Source of the DNA: Planctomycetota bacterium
GTDB lineage: Bacteria > Planctomycetota > PUPC01 > DSUN01
Direction of reading: 5' to 3'
Assembly (NCBI GenBank): GCA_035384565.1
Contig: DAOOIT010000004.1
Location: forward strand, 62,001 to 126,000
Length of the DNA stretch: 64,000 bases
Shown here: in pieces, positions 52,267-60,429 of the stretch
How the letters are laid out: the number at the start of each line of letters is the position of its first letter
Position numbering within the stretch: position 1 is the stretch's first letter
The notes under the pieces: generated by a model
What the model was told of the DNA's origin: nothing
Seen by the model: only the letters and a program-made list of their open reading frames with translations
The model's database searches: none
Program-made: the position numbers and the translations under genes

Positions 52267-54336
52267 TCACCTCGGCCCGATGGCGTAGAGGCTGCCCTCG
52301 CCGCGAAGGTACAGGCGGTCGCCATCGAAGACGGGGTTGGCGACGAAGCGCTCGGACCGCTCGGCCCAGTGGCCGACGGCGACGACGTTCTCGATCTTGT
52401 TCTTGGCGATCTGCCTGTAGACCCGGCCCGGCTCGAGCACGAGCGCGCCGCCGGCATTGCCGAACACGTAGAGGTGCTTGCCCGCCAGAGCAGGGCTCAC
52501 ACCCACGCCGCGCGCCGCCCCCTCGTTCACCCACTGGAACGGGTCGAGGTCGAGCAGCTTCTGGTACACGATCGCGCCCTGCGCCACGTCCACCACGGTC
52601 AGCACGCCGGTGTTGTTGACGAGATAGGCGAGGCCCTCGTGGATGACGGGCGAGGAGAGGTGCCAGGGCATGTAGTACTTGGGGAAGGGCGAGCGCACGC
52701 TCAACGAGCGTGTGGCGAGCTTCAGCGGCTCGGCCAGGGCGTCGGGCAGCGTCTGGATGAAGAGCTGCATGCTGCCGCCGGTGGTGAGGAAGAGCTCGCG
52801 GCCCTCGACGACGGGCGAGGCGATGCCCTGGTTGCCCGCCTCGACGTTCTTATAGACCAGCCTGCCGTCGCTCGTCCGCACGAGGCCGCCGTTGCCCAGG
52901 ACGATGACGCTCTCGGCGCCGATGCGGGTGGCGAACGGGGTGCCGTGGAAGAAGCCCTGGGGGTTCGCTCCCGTGTGCGGCATCAGGGGCGTTCGCCAGG
53001 CGAGCTTGCCGGTGTCGGCCTCGAAGGCCAGCAGATCGCGCATGAAGACGATCAGCTTGCCGTCGGCGAGGATGGGCGAGGAGGAGAAGCCGTGCTCGAC
53101 GGCGGGCAGGATGTCGGCGCGGATCCAGCGGCGGCGGCCGTCGAGGTCGTAGCTGGCGGTCACGCCCATGCCGAACCAGCAGTAGATGGAGCGGCCATCG
53201 GTTGCGGGCGTGTAGCCCGAGAAGCCCACGTCGGGCGGGTCATAGCGCTTGTAGCGGTCGGGGGCGAGGCGGCGCATCTCCTTGTGAATCTCGAGCTCGA
53301 CGGCGAGCTTCTCCTCGAGCTGCTTCGGCGTGGCCGTGCCGGCGACGACGGCGGCGTTCAGACCGTCGAGCTTCGCGGCCAGGGGCTGCACCTCCTGGAA
53401 GGCGCCGGCCTTCTCCTCGTCGCTCAGGGCGTCGAAGAAGCTGTTCGTGCGCATCCAGAGCAGCCGGCCCGTGCGCTTGTCGAGGCAGGCGAGGTCGTAG
53501 GACTCGCTCTGAAGGTAGAGCCTGTCGCCGACGATGACGGGCGAGCCGACCCCCATGCCGCCGCCGTAGAAGCCCAGGCGCGTGCCCGGCAGCGGGGCCG
53601 TCCACGCGATGCCGGTCTCCTCGTACTCGGCGGGCGGGCAGGCGTGGAGGATGGGCACGAGATACCAGTCCTGCTCGCCGGGGGCCGACTTGATGACGAG
53701 GCGGTTCCAGCCCTTGGCCAGCCGCAGGCGCAGGCGGGCCGCGAAGTCCTGGCTCGGCGTGCCGTTGAGCCACAGCCGCACCTTGCCCACGCACGTGAGG
53801 TTCAGGCGGAAGGCGCCGCCGGTGTCGGAGTAGACGTTCGTGGCGACGTAGGCGACCGCCTTCTCCCGGGGGCCCTTGCCCTCGGCGCCATCGGGTCCCG
53901 CCACGGGCGGGAGGCCGAAGAGCGCGGCGAAGTCGAGATGAGCGTTGTCGAGGGTCACCTTTCGCCAGGCGAGGCCGGCCGGCCCGTCGCCGGCTCCGGG
54001 TGCCCGGTCGCCCTCGCGGGGCGCGAGTTGCGCCTCCTCGGGCAGCGTGGGCTTGTCGAAGGCCGCCGCATCGGCGAGCGGCACGGGGCCGAGCACCAGC
54101 CATTCGCGGGCCACGCCGTCGGGCATGGGCGCGCCCGCGTCGCCCTCCTTCGGCGGCTGGGCCTGGAAGCGCAGGCCCTTCACGGCCTTGCTCACGCGCC
54201 CCCAGGCAACGGGCGGCGTCGCGTCGGGGTACTTGCCGGTGCCGTCGCCCCGCCAGCCCACGGTCGCCGCGCGAGCCGCACAGGCCAATCCCAAGCACAA
54301 CGACACCGCCACACAAGACCATCCTGCCTTGGCCAC
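52267..54336 (-). CDS. Secreted PQQ-like beta-propeller protein
   Basis: The 689-residue protein has a signal peptide, a jelly-roll-like N-terminal part ending LRLAKGWNRLVIKSAPGEQD, and a propeller from about 245 with repeated blades of the type YDLACLDKRTGRLLWMR and LLAFEADTGKLAWRTPL. The propeller has the Trp-docking pattern, but PQQ ligands cannot be checked by eye. GTG 54336 with AGGAG 6 bases upstream is preferred to ATG 54357. It is divergent from the TIM-barrel gene at 54489. Confidence 0.85.
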   Translation of the reverse strand: MAKAGWSCVAVSLCLGLACAARAATVGWRGDGTGKYPDATPPVAWGRVSKAVKGLRFQAQPPKEGDAGAPMPDGVAREWLVLGPVPLADAAAFDKPTLPEEAQLAPREGDRAPGAGDGPAGLAWRKVTLDNAHLDFAALFGLPPVAGPDGAEGKGPREKAVAYVATNVYSDTGGAFRLNLTCVGKVRLWLNGTPSQDFAARLRLRLAKGWNRLVIKSAPGEQDWYLVPILHACPPAEYEETGIAWTAPLPGTRLGFYGGGMGVGSPVIVGDRLYLQSESYDLACLDKRTGRLLWMRTNSFFDALSDEEKAGAFQEVQPLAAKLDGLNAAVVAGTATPKQLEEKLAVELEIHKEMRRLAPDRYKRYDPPDVGFSGYTPATDGRSIYCWFGMGVTASYDLDGRRRWIRADILPAVEHGFSSSPILADGKLIVFMRDLLAFEADTGKLAWRTPLMPHTGANPQGFFHGTPFATRIGAESVIVLGNGGLVRTSDGRLVYKNVEAGNQGIASPVVEGRELFLTTGGSMQLFIQTLPDALAEPLKLATRSLSVRSPFPKYYMPWHLSSPVIHEGLAYLVNNTGVLTVVDVAQGAIVYQKLLDLDPFQWVNEGAARGVGVSPALAGKHLYVFGNAGGALVLEPGRVYRQIAKNKIENVVAVGHWAERSERFVANPVFDGDRLYLRGEGSLYAIGPR

Positions 54337-54384
54337 GACCTGCTCCTGGCCTCCCATCTCGCACGGCCGCACCCGCTCACGGGC

Positions 54385-54413
54385 TTGCGGCGAGCCGAAC
54401 CCCACGCTATGAT
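54385..54413 (+). promoter_or_regulatory. Promoter of the TIM-barrel gene
   Basis: TTGCGG (54385-54390), 17 bp, TATGAT (54408-54413), 75 bp before the ATG at 54489. Confidence 0.6.
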
Positions 54414-54488
54414 GCCACAAGTGGGCGAAGACTTCCAGCGAACTACGGCCTCGCGCGAACCCGCACCACCCACCCGAGGGGAACGGAT

Positions 54489-55448
54489 ATGCCCAAGATC
54501 GGCCTCATGCCACGCTGCTATCTGAACGACATTGCGGCGGGACGGATGGACCTCTTCGCCTGGCTCGACGACGCGGCCTGCCTCGAGCCCGAGGGGCACG
54601 AACTGCACGCCGCCTTCTTCCAGGGCAAGAGCGGCGGCTACGTGGACCGGGCGCGCTGCCACGCCGAGTCGCTCGGCACGCCCGTCGTCTCGCTGTGCTA
54701 CGCGCCCGACTTCACGCAGCCCGACCCCGCGGCCCGCGCGGCCGAGGTGCGCGGGCAGCAGGCGGCCATCCGCCTCGCCGCGCGCCTGGGCGCCGGCCTG
54801 TGCCGCACCCTCAGCGGCCAGCGCCGCGAGGGGCTCGACGTGGACCAGGCCGTCGGCTGGGTGGCCGAGTGCATCGAGCAATCGCTGCCCGTCGCCGAAG
54901 AGTGCGGCGTGAAACTGGTCATCGAGAACCACTACAAGGACGCGTTCTGGGCCTACCCCGAGTTCGCCCAGAGGGCCGAGGTGTTTCTCCGCATCGTCGA
55001 GCGGGTTCACTCGCCGCACTTTGGCGTGCAATTCGACCCGTCCAACGCCATCCTGGCCGGCGACGACCCGATCGCGCTGCTCCAGGCGGTGAAGGGCCGG
55101 CTGGTCTCGATGCACGCGAGCGACCGGTTCCTCGAGCCGGGCGCGTCGCTCGACGACCTGCGCCAGGCCGACGGCACGCTGGGCTACTCGCCCAAGCTGC
55201 GCCACGGCGAAATCGGCAAGGGCCTCAACGACTACCACGCCATCTTCACCATCCTGCGCGAAATCCGCTACGGCGGCTGGATCACAGTGGAGAACGGCGA
55301 CACAATGGAGTCCATGCGAAACTCGATCCGTTTCCTCAAGGGTATGCGAGCCAAGTACTTCGGCTCATCAGTGTTCGGCGATCCCGACGTGGCTGGCGGC
55401 GGAGAGCGTGGGACGGGTGCCGTGGCGCCGCCGAGGACCAGCCCATAA
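54489..55448 (+). CDS. Sugar isomerase/epimerase-like TIM barrel with repeat-derived tail
   Basis: The 319-codon frame encodes an AP-endonuclease-2-type barrel: KLVIENHYKD (Glu), FGVQFDPSNA (Asp), SMHASDR (His) and WITVENGD (Glu) supply the metal site. The natural end is probably KYFG near residue 292. The last 27 residues (from SSVFGDPDVAGGG) are translated from a dispersed repeat beginning at 55362, which has removed the stop. A second copy of the last 33 codons with the expected stop lies at 56221-56324. It is a cytoplasmic enzyme of unknown substrate. Confidence 0.88.
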   Translation: MPKIGLMPRCYLNDIAAGRMDLFAWLDDAACLEPEGHELHAAFFQGKSGGYVDRARCHAESLGTPVVSLCYAPDFTQPDPAARAAEVRGQQAAIRLAARLGAGLCRTLSGQRREGLDVDQAVGWVAECIEQSLPVAEECGVKLVIENHYKDAFWAYPEFAQRAEVFLRIVERVHSPHFGVQFDPSNAILAGDDPIALLQAVKGRLVSMHASDRFLEPGASLDDLRQADGTLGYSPKLRHGEIGKGLNDYHAIFTILREIRYGGWITVENGDTMESMRNSIRFLKGMRAKYFGSSVFGDPDVAGGGERGTGAVAPPRTSP

Positions 55449-55642
55449 CCATCTATGCCGCAAGGCCTTACGCCCTCCGGCCACTCCCGCTCGCATGCTT
55501 GCTCATCGCGCAGATGAACAAGTATGGCCGGAACCGCGAGAATCGCCCATTCTCGCCCATCTACCCATGCTGTATCACTCTCCCCCTCACAGGGTTGATA
55601 CAGCATGGGCAGGCGACGCCCGCCAGCCGCTCGGCACAGGCC
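55362..55642 (+). repeat. Dispersed double-hairpin repeat, copy 3
   Basis: It matches 4123-4402 over its length. The second hairpin has perfect 13-bp arms CCATGCTGTATCA/TGATACAGCATGG (55565-55577, 55596-55608). They differ from copy 1 at four stem positions, all compensated on the other arm, while the loop is almost unchanged. The first hairpin (55494-55526) is imperfect. Inserted immediately after the TTC codon of KYF in the TIM-barrel gene. Confidence 0.85.
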
Positions 55643-55660
55643 CTCCCGCGTCCAACCCCA

Positions 55661-56060
55661 ACCTCCCGCGGGTTCGCAACCCGCGGGAGGTTCGTGAATC
55701 CCGCGTCCACTCTTCCCCGAAGAGGAAGGGGCCGCAGAGCGGCCAAGATCCCCGTCCCCACGCAGAGCGTAGGGACGAGAAAGAGAGGCCCGTCCCCACG
55801 CAGAGCGCAGGGACGAGAAAGGGGGGAGCAGAGCGTAGGGACGAGAAGAAGAAGGAGAGCGTGAGGACGACAAGAGGGGGCAGGGCGTAGGGACGAGGGA
55901 GAGTAGCCGCAAGCGTCCCGCTTGCGCAGGTTTTCGTTCTCGCCCCTACGCTCCGTCACCTTCTCCTTCTCGCCTCTGCGCTCCGCGTGGGGGCGAATCT
56001 TCGGACGCTCCCGCGTCCAACCCCAACCTCCCGCGGGTTCGCAACCCGCGGGAGGTTCTT
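55661..56060. repeat. Cluster of mixed palindromic repeats
   Basis: ACCTCCCGCGGGTTCGCAAC-type palindromes stand at 55661-55692 and 56025-56058. Between them are at least five GCGTAGGGACGAGAA-type units (55755-55900), the inverse CTCGCCCCTACGCTCCG (from about 55940), and CGCAAGCGTCCCGCTTGCGC (about 55907). A GTGGGCGGGGCCTCCGTGCC palindrome follows at about 56143-56200. No gene is credible between 55449 and 56220. Confidence 0.75.
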
Positions 56061-56220
56061 GCCCCCTCCTCCCCGAAGACGAAGCGACGGCAGAGCGGCC
56101 AAGAGGCCGAGCTTCGTTCTCGGGGTTCGGCTGTGGGCGGGGCCTCCGTGCCCCGCGTCCTGCCACCTCCTCGCGGGGGGCAGAGCCCCCGCCCACAAGC
56201 CTGCAACCCCAACCTCGGAG

Positions 56221-56324
56221 TCCGCTACGGCGGATGGATCACAGTGGAGAACGGCGACAGACTGGAGTCCACGCGGAACTCGATCCGTTTCCTCAAGGGT
56301 ATGGAAGCTAAGTACTTCGGATGA
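56221..56324 (+). pseudogene. Displaced 3' end of the TIM-barrel gene
   Basis: 100 bp match 55264-55363 at about 92% identity and encode YGGWITVENGD to KYFG, then TGA. This is the expected natural end that the main gene has lost. There is no start codon. Between 56325 and the LamG gene only the sigma-54 site is recognised. Confidence 0.85.
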
Positions 56325-56557
56325 CATGGCGCTGGCATCCACCATGCTGGACCGGCTTGTCGCGGGAAGCGAACACACCTAAGTGCAATTACGCCAATGA
56401 ATTACGCCACACTCTGCCATGAGAAGGGCCGCTGCGTCCGACTGCGCAGACGGACCGCATGCAGATCGCGTCCGGGCCTGTGGCGAGCTGAGTGTGTAAG
56501 TAACTGTTGCATAATGTCTTACGATTTCAAGCACTGAGAGTCGGAAAGCGCTGCTGG

Positions 56558-56573
56558 CGGCATGAGGTTTGCT
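56558..56573 (+). promoter_or_regulatory. Sigma-54 promoter of the LamG PEP-CTERM gene
   Basis: CGGCATGAGGTTTGCT fits TGGCACGN4TTGCT with two mismatches and the required GG-N10-GC spacing. Initiation near 56585 lies about 41 bases before the ATG at 56626, nearly the same geometry as at 50998. Confidence 0.7.
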
Positions 56574-56625
56574 AATTTTGAACGTGTTACGCTGGACTGC
56601 TGGGTCAACAACAGGAGGTCCCGTG

Positions 56626-59094
56626 ATGGTGCGTGGTCGTCTCCCTGGCGCCTTCCTCACCCTCTGTGTCTGCGCCGCGCTCGCGCTCTCTGGGGCCAGC
56701 GCCTCGGCAGGTCTCGTGGCCTACTGGCCTCTCGACGAGGCCGGCGGCCAGGTGGCCAACGACCAGACCACCGTGAACAACGGCCAGCTCGGCAGCACCG
56801 CCGGCGCCGATGCCAACGACCCGACAGTTGGCCAACCAGGCCGCCCCGGCAGCGCCGGAACGTCCTACGGCTTCGACGGCACGAGCGACTACGTGATCGT
56901 GCCCGACCACGCGAGCATCGGCTCCGGCGTCCGCAACGCGCTCACCCTCTCGATGTGGCTCTACCCCACGACCACGCTCTCCAATAATGGCAACACATAT
57001 CGAGCCCTGGAGAAGGGCGACGCCTATTTCTTCCTCCAGGGCGACGGCGCCGGCCTCGGCACCGGCGGCCAGAACTTCCTCATCAAGCAGGGCAACACCA
57101 ACTACGTGGTGGGCCTCAAGGAGCCACTCGCCGCCAACACCTGGTATCATTTGGCGGCCACCTTCGACGGCGCGACCAGGGAGATGAAAATCTACCTCAA
57201 CGGCGGGCTGAAGAACGTCTTCGTCGCCCCCGGAAGCCAGATAGACGACGACGCGCTGCCGCTGCGGATCGGCTCCGACGATGCCGGCAAGTACTTCCCC
57301 GGCCGCATTGACGAGACGGCGATCTTCGACCACGTGCTCTCGAACTACCAGATCATCGCCCTGGCCCAGGGCGCCACCCCCAACGCCCTGCCCGCCACGC
57401 CGGCGCCGCTCATCACCAGCCTGGCTCGCACAGGCACGGGCCTCGACGTGGATGCGCCTGTCATCGTACAGGGCGGCTTCGCGGAAAACGCCTTGTCCTT
57501 CTCCGATCGCACGCACGAATGGAACGCCCTGCCCGCGGCGCTGCCCGAGCTGGTCGGCGCCGACTATGTGAAGCTCGGCAACGAAGACCGCTCCGCCAAC
57601 CCCTTCCGCCTCAACGTGGGCCTCGCCCAGCCGGCCACCGTCTACCTCCTCCGCGACAATCGTGTGAGCGGCGCCTCCCTGACCGCGATGAACCAGTGGA
57701 TGGCCGCCTATGGCTTCTCCGACACAGGCCAGACGCTCTACGCGGACGAAAGCGGCGACGGCAGCAACAACACCCTGTTCTACATCCACCGCGCCAACTT
57801 CCCCGCCGGCAGCGTGGACCTGTTCCAGCAGAACCAGGGCGGCATCAACATGTACGGCGTCGTGGCCGTGCCCGGGCAGCTTGCCCCCAACGCCCACGTC
57901 TACACGCCGCTGGGCACCGGCAAGACCTTCCTCGAGCAGGCCGGCCAAGCCGTCATCGAGGCCGAAAACTTCACCAGCCGCGCCACCGAGGGCGTCCACA
58001 ACTGGCTCGTCGTGCCCGACGAGAGCGCCGGCGCCGGCACCACGATCAACGCACGAGGGGGTAAGTTCGTTCAGTCCATGCCCGATGCGCTCCTGCCGGG
58101 CGGCGGGCCCACCAACCCGCCGTCCATCGAATACCAGGTCCAGATCAGCACGCCCGGCACCTATCGCGCCTATCTACGGTGGGACGGCAATGGCACCAAT
58201 GCCACGCTCCAGGGCCAGAGCGACTCGATCTACCTCGACATCAAGGAGATCAAGGACGGCGCGGGCGGCGCGGCGGATTGGTACGAGTTGCAGCATGCAG
58301 TCAACGGCGACTTCAGCTCGGACCCCTGGGATGGCACGGGGCAGGCCGAGGTGGACGTCGCTGGCCCGGCCGATAACGCGATGACGTGGAACTTCGCCAC
58401 GCCCGGCATCTACACCATCCGCGTGTCCATGCGGGAGGACGGTTCGACGGTGGACGCGCTGATCCTGCAACTCAGCAGCCTCAGCGCGCCGACCAATCCG
58501 GGGCCCGCGGAGTCCGCCTTCTCCAACGGCGTGCCGATCACGCTCGGGTATTCGAAGCTGGGCGGCGACCCCGACGCCATCCATCCCCTCGGCGTGGCGG
58601 GCGGCCTGGCCAACGGCGCGCCCGCCTTTGTGGACGCCCCCGGCGCCTGGCAGAACATCCCGCCCGATCTTCTCGGCGCCGACTACATCCGCACCGAGAA
58701 CGACGACGCGGGCTACGGCTTCGTGGACTACTCGATCCTGGCCGGCCCCAGCTCCTATCTCTACATTTTCCTCGATGACCGCTACATCGCCGCCCACGGC
58801 CTGGAGCAGTGGATGCTGGACCTCGGCCTGATCGACACGGGGCTCGACGCGCTGCTCGACGGCACGCAGCCCTTCTCGATCTTCCAGCGCGGCGAGGCGC
58901 TGCCGGCGGGCTCGCCCATCTCGACGTACAGCCTGGGCTACGACCTGAGCCCCGCCTACAACTTCTACGGCATCGCCGTGGCGGACGTGGCCCTGCTCTT
59001 CATCCCCGAGCCCTCCACCTGCGCGCTGGTGGCGCTCGGCGTGTTGGCCCTCGCGCGCAAGCGGCGTCGGGGTCAGCAGAGGGTTCCGCGGTAG
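56626..59094 (+). CDS. PEP-CTERM protein with LamG and CBM-like domains
   Basis: The 822-residue protein starts with a signal peptide. A LamG/concanavalin-type domain follows (about 25-245: VAYWPLDEAGG, GRIDETAIFDHVLSNYQI). An unnamed module occurs twice, at about 296-425 and 672-791, sharing L-GADY, YL-DDR, WM, DTG and PAGS landmarks. Between them is a CBM6/35-like domain (about 444-620, VIEAENFT, GTYRAYLRWDGNG). It ends FIPEPSTCALVALGVLALA plus a basic tail. GGAGG lies 7 bases before the ATG. Its 3' end overlaps the convergent ATPase gene by 22 bp. Confidence 0.9.
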   Translation: MVRGRLPGAFLTLCVCAALALSGASASAGLVAYWPLDEAGGQVANDQTTVNNGQLGSTAGADANDPTVGQPGRPGSAGTSYGFDGTSDYVIVPDHASIGSGVRNALTLSMWLYPTTTLSNNGNTYRALEKGDAYFFLQGDGAGLGTGGQNFLIKQGNTNYVVGLKEPLAANTWYHLAATFDGATREMKIYLNGGLKNVFVAPGSQIDDDALPLRIGSDDAGKYFPGRIDETAIFDHVLSNYQIIALAQGATPNALPATPAPLITSLARTGTGLDVDAPVIVQGGFAENALSFSDRTHEWNALPAALPELVGADYVKLGNEDRSANPFRLNVGLAQPATVYLLRDNRVSGASLTAMNQWMAAYGFSDTGQTLYADESGDGSNNTLFYIHRANFPAGSVDLFQQNQGGINMYGVVAVPGQLAPNAHVYTPLGTGKTFLEQAGQAVIEAENFTSRATEGVHNWLVVPDESAGAGTTINARGGKFVQSMPDALLPGGGPTNPPSIEYQVQISTPGTYRAYLRWDGNGTNATLQGQSDSIYLDIKEIKDGAGGAADWYELQHAVNGDFSSDPWDGTGQAEVDVAGPADNAMTWNFATPGIYTIRVSMREDGSTVDALILQLSSLSAPTNPGPAESAFSNGVPITLGYSKLGGDPDAIHPLGVAGGLANGAPAFVDAPGAWQNIPPDLLGADYIRTENDDAGYGFVDYSILAGPSSYLYIFLDDRYIAAHGLEQWMLDLGLIDTGLDALLDGTQPFSIFQRGEALPAGSPISTYSLGYDLSPAYNFYGIAVADVALLFIPEPSTCALVALGVLALARKRRRGQQRVPR

Positions 59095-59840
59095 AAGGCG
59101 AGGGCCTTGCGCCTCACGGCCTGGGCGTCGGCATCGCCCTCGGCCACCAGCCGGTGCATGAACCCCACGTACGGCTCCAACCCGTCGCAATCGTGCCCAT
59201 CGCCCACGCGCTCGAAGGCATCGGAGCGCTCGTTCCAGCGGAACAGCAGGCGGTGGCCGCCTGCCCCGTCGGCCTCGTGGAAGGCGGCGACCCGCCGGAG
59301 CACGCCTCGCGGCCCCGGCCGCACGTGCATGAAGAGGACGAGGCCCACGCGCCCCAGCGCCTCGCGGCTCACGCCCAGAGGCGGCGAGCACAGGATGTCG
59401 GCGAGTTCGTCGAGCGTGTCGGCGTGCAGGCACGAGGCCACGCGGCGCGGCCCTCCGACGAGCGCGAGAAAATCGGCCACGGCGCGCCCCCAGAGGTAGC
59501 CGTACCAGTGGCCCGAGCCGATCTCGTGGGCCAGATAGCACAGGGGGGCCTCGGCCGGCCTGGCGCCGGCCTCGGCGACCACGCCGGGATGGTCCACGGT
59601 CACGATCCGCGTGCCGGGCGGCAGCAGGTGGAGGAGGGAGGCCATGAGGGTCGTCTTGCCCGCGCCGCCGGGCCGCGCGCCCGTGAGCAGCGAGGCGCCG
59701 CCGGCCACCGCCCGCATGGCCACGGCCGCCATCTCGACGCTCAGCGTGCCCGCGCGAATCAGGTCCACGATGCTCAACGTGCGCCCGCCCCGCTGGTTGA
59801 GCGCCTCGATCTGCTCGTGATTGTGCCGCTCGATCTCCAC
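59073..59840 (-). CDS. PilT/GspE-like secretion ATPase, short form
   Basis: The 255-residue ATPase has Walker A GARPGGAGKTTL (about 54-65) and TVDHPGVV in the Asp-box region. It then resembles the C-terminal half of type II/IV secretion ATPases (SCLHADTLDELADIL matches the His-box). It lacks the N-terminal domains of GspE/PilB, so it may be a specialised or truncated form. GTG 59840 has AGGAGG upstream. No other secretion genes are nearby. Confidence 0.75.
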   Translation of the reverse strand: MEIERHNHEQIEALNQRGGRTLSIVDLIRAGTLSVEMAAVAMRAVAGGASLLTGARPGGAGKTTLMASLLHLLPPGTRIVTVDHPGVVAEAGARPAEAPLCYLAHEIGSGHWYGYLWGRAVADFLALVGGPRRVASCLHADTLDELADILCSPPLGVSREALGRVGLVLFMHVRPGPRGVLRRVAAFHEADGAGGHRLLFRWNERSDAFERVGDGHDCDGLEPYVGFMHRLVAEGDADAQAVRRKALAFYRGTLC

Positions 59841-59930
59841 GGCATCCTCCTGTGGGGGGAGACTGGCGCAGAAGGAACACTTCAGGCGAATGAAGCGGGG
59901 CCTCCGGCGCGCGCCTCCGAAGGTGAGGCA

Positions 59931-59999
59931 GTTCGTAGTGCGGGCTTCAGCCCGTCCTGGACGTTGACGATACCACGGCCTGAAGACCGCACTACAAAC
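59931..59999. repeat. GTTCGTAGTGCGGGCTTCAG palindrome, second copy
   Basis: GTTCGTAGTGCGGGCTTCAG (from 59931) is answered by CTGAAGACCGCACTACAAAC (to 59999). It matches 32001-32061. Confidence 0.75.
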
Positions 60000-60140
60000 T
60001 CCGCTTCTTTCGGCGGAAGTGTCCCGCGCAGAGCATCATAGGCGAAGCTCGGCCCCGGAGCAAGCGGGCGGCGAGGGCCTGGGTGTGGGCCGGAGTTGTG
60101 GGTAGGGTGATTGTCTCTGGAGCCTGAAGGGCTCGCATGG

Positions 60141-60277
60141 GATAGCCCAGGGCAACGCCCTGGGTTCAGCGGGATCCACGAGTCCAGCCCTGAAGGGGCG
60201 AGATAGAAGCTCTCGATTCCGCCCTGTCAGGGCTGCCGCGGGGCGGTCTTGTTCCCAGGGCGTTGCCCTGGGCTATC
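60141..60277. repeat. TAGCCCAGGGCAACGCCC inverted repeat
   Basis: GATAGCCCAGGGCAACGCCC (from 60141) and GGGCGTTGCCCTGGGCTATC (to 60277) bracket a 90-bp core that itself contains CAGCCCTGAAGGGGCGAGAT. The gap 59841-60346 otherwise holds only the repeat at 59931. Confidence 0.75.
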
Positions 60278-60346
60278 CTATTTCGCTCCTTCGGAGCTCC
60301 CGCGGCCACCTGCAATTCCGGCCCACACCCCGAGGGCCTCTGCAAG

Positions 60347-60375
60347 TTGACCGTGTCGGCCGGATCGGCTATACT
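60347..60375 (+). promoter_or_regulatory. Promoter of lnt
   Basis: TTGACC (60347-60352), 17 bp, TATACT (60370-60375); initiation near 60382, about 48 bp before the ATG. Confidence 0.75.
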
Positions 60376-60429
60376 CCTCGGCGGTCGGAGCGTCGTGTGG
60401 CTCCGGCCCTTCCCCCCCAGGTCGGATGC

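Noticed and set aside
55661..56060. Possible CRISPR array
   Set aside because: Repeats are of several families, in both orientations and irregularly spaced, with no unique spacers of constant length and no cas genes.
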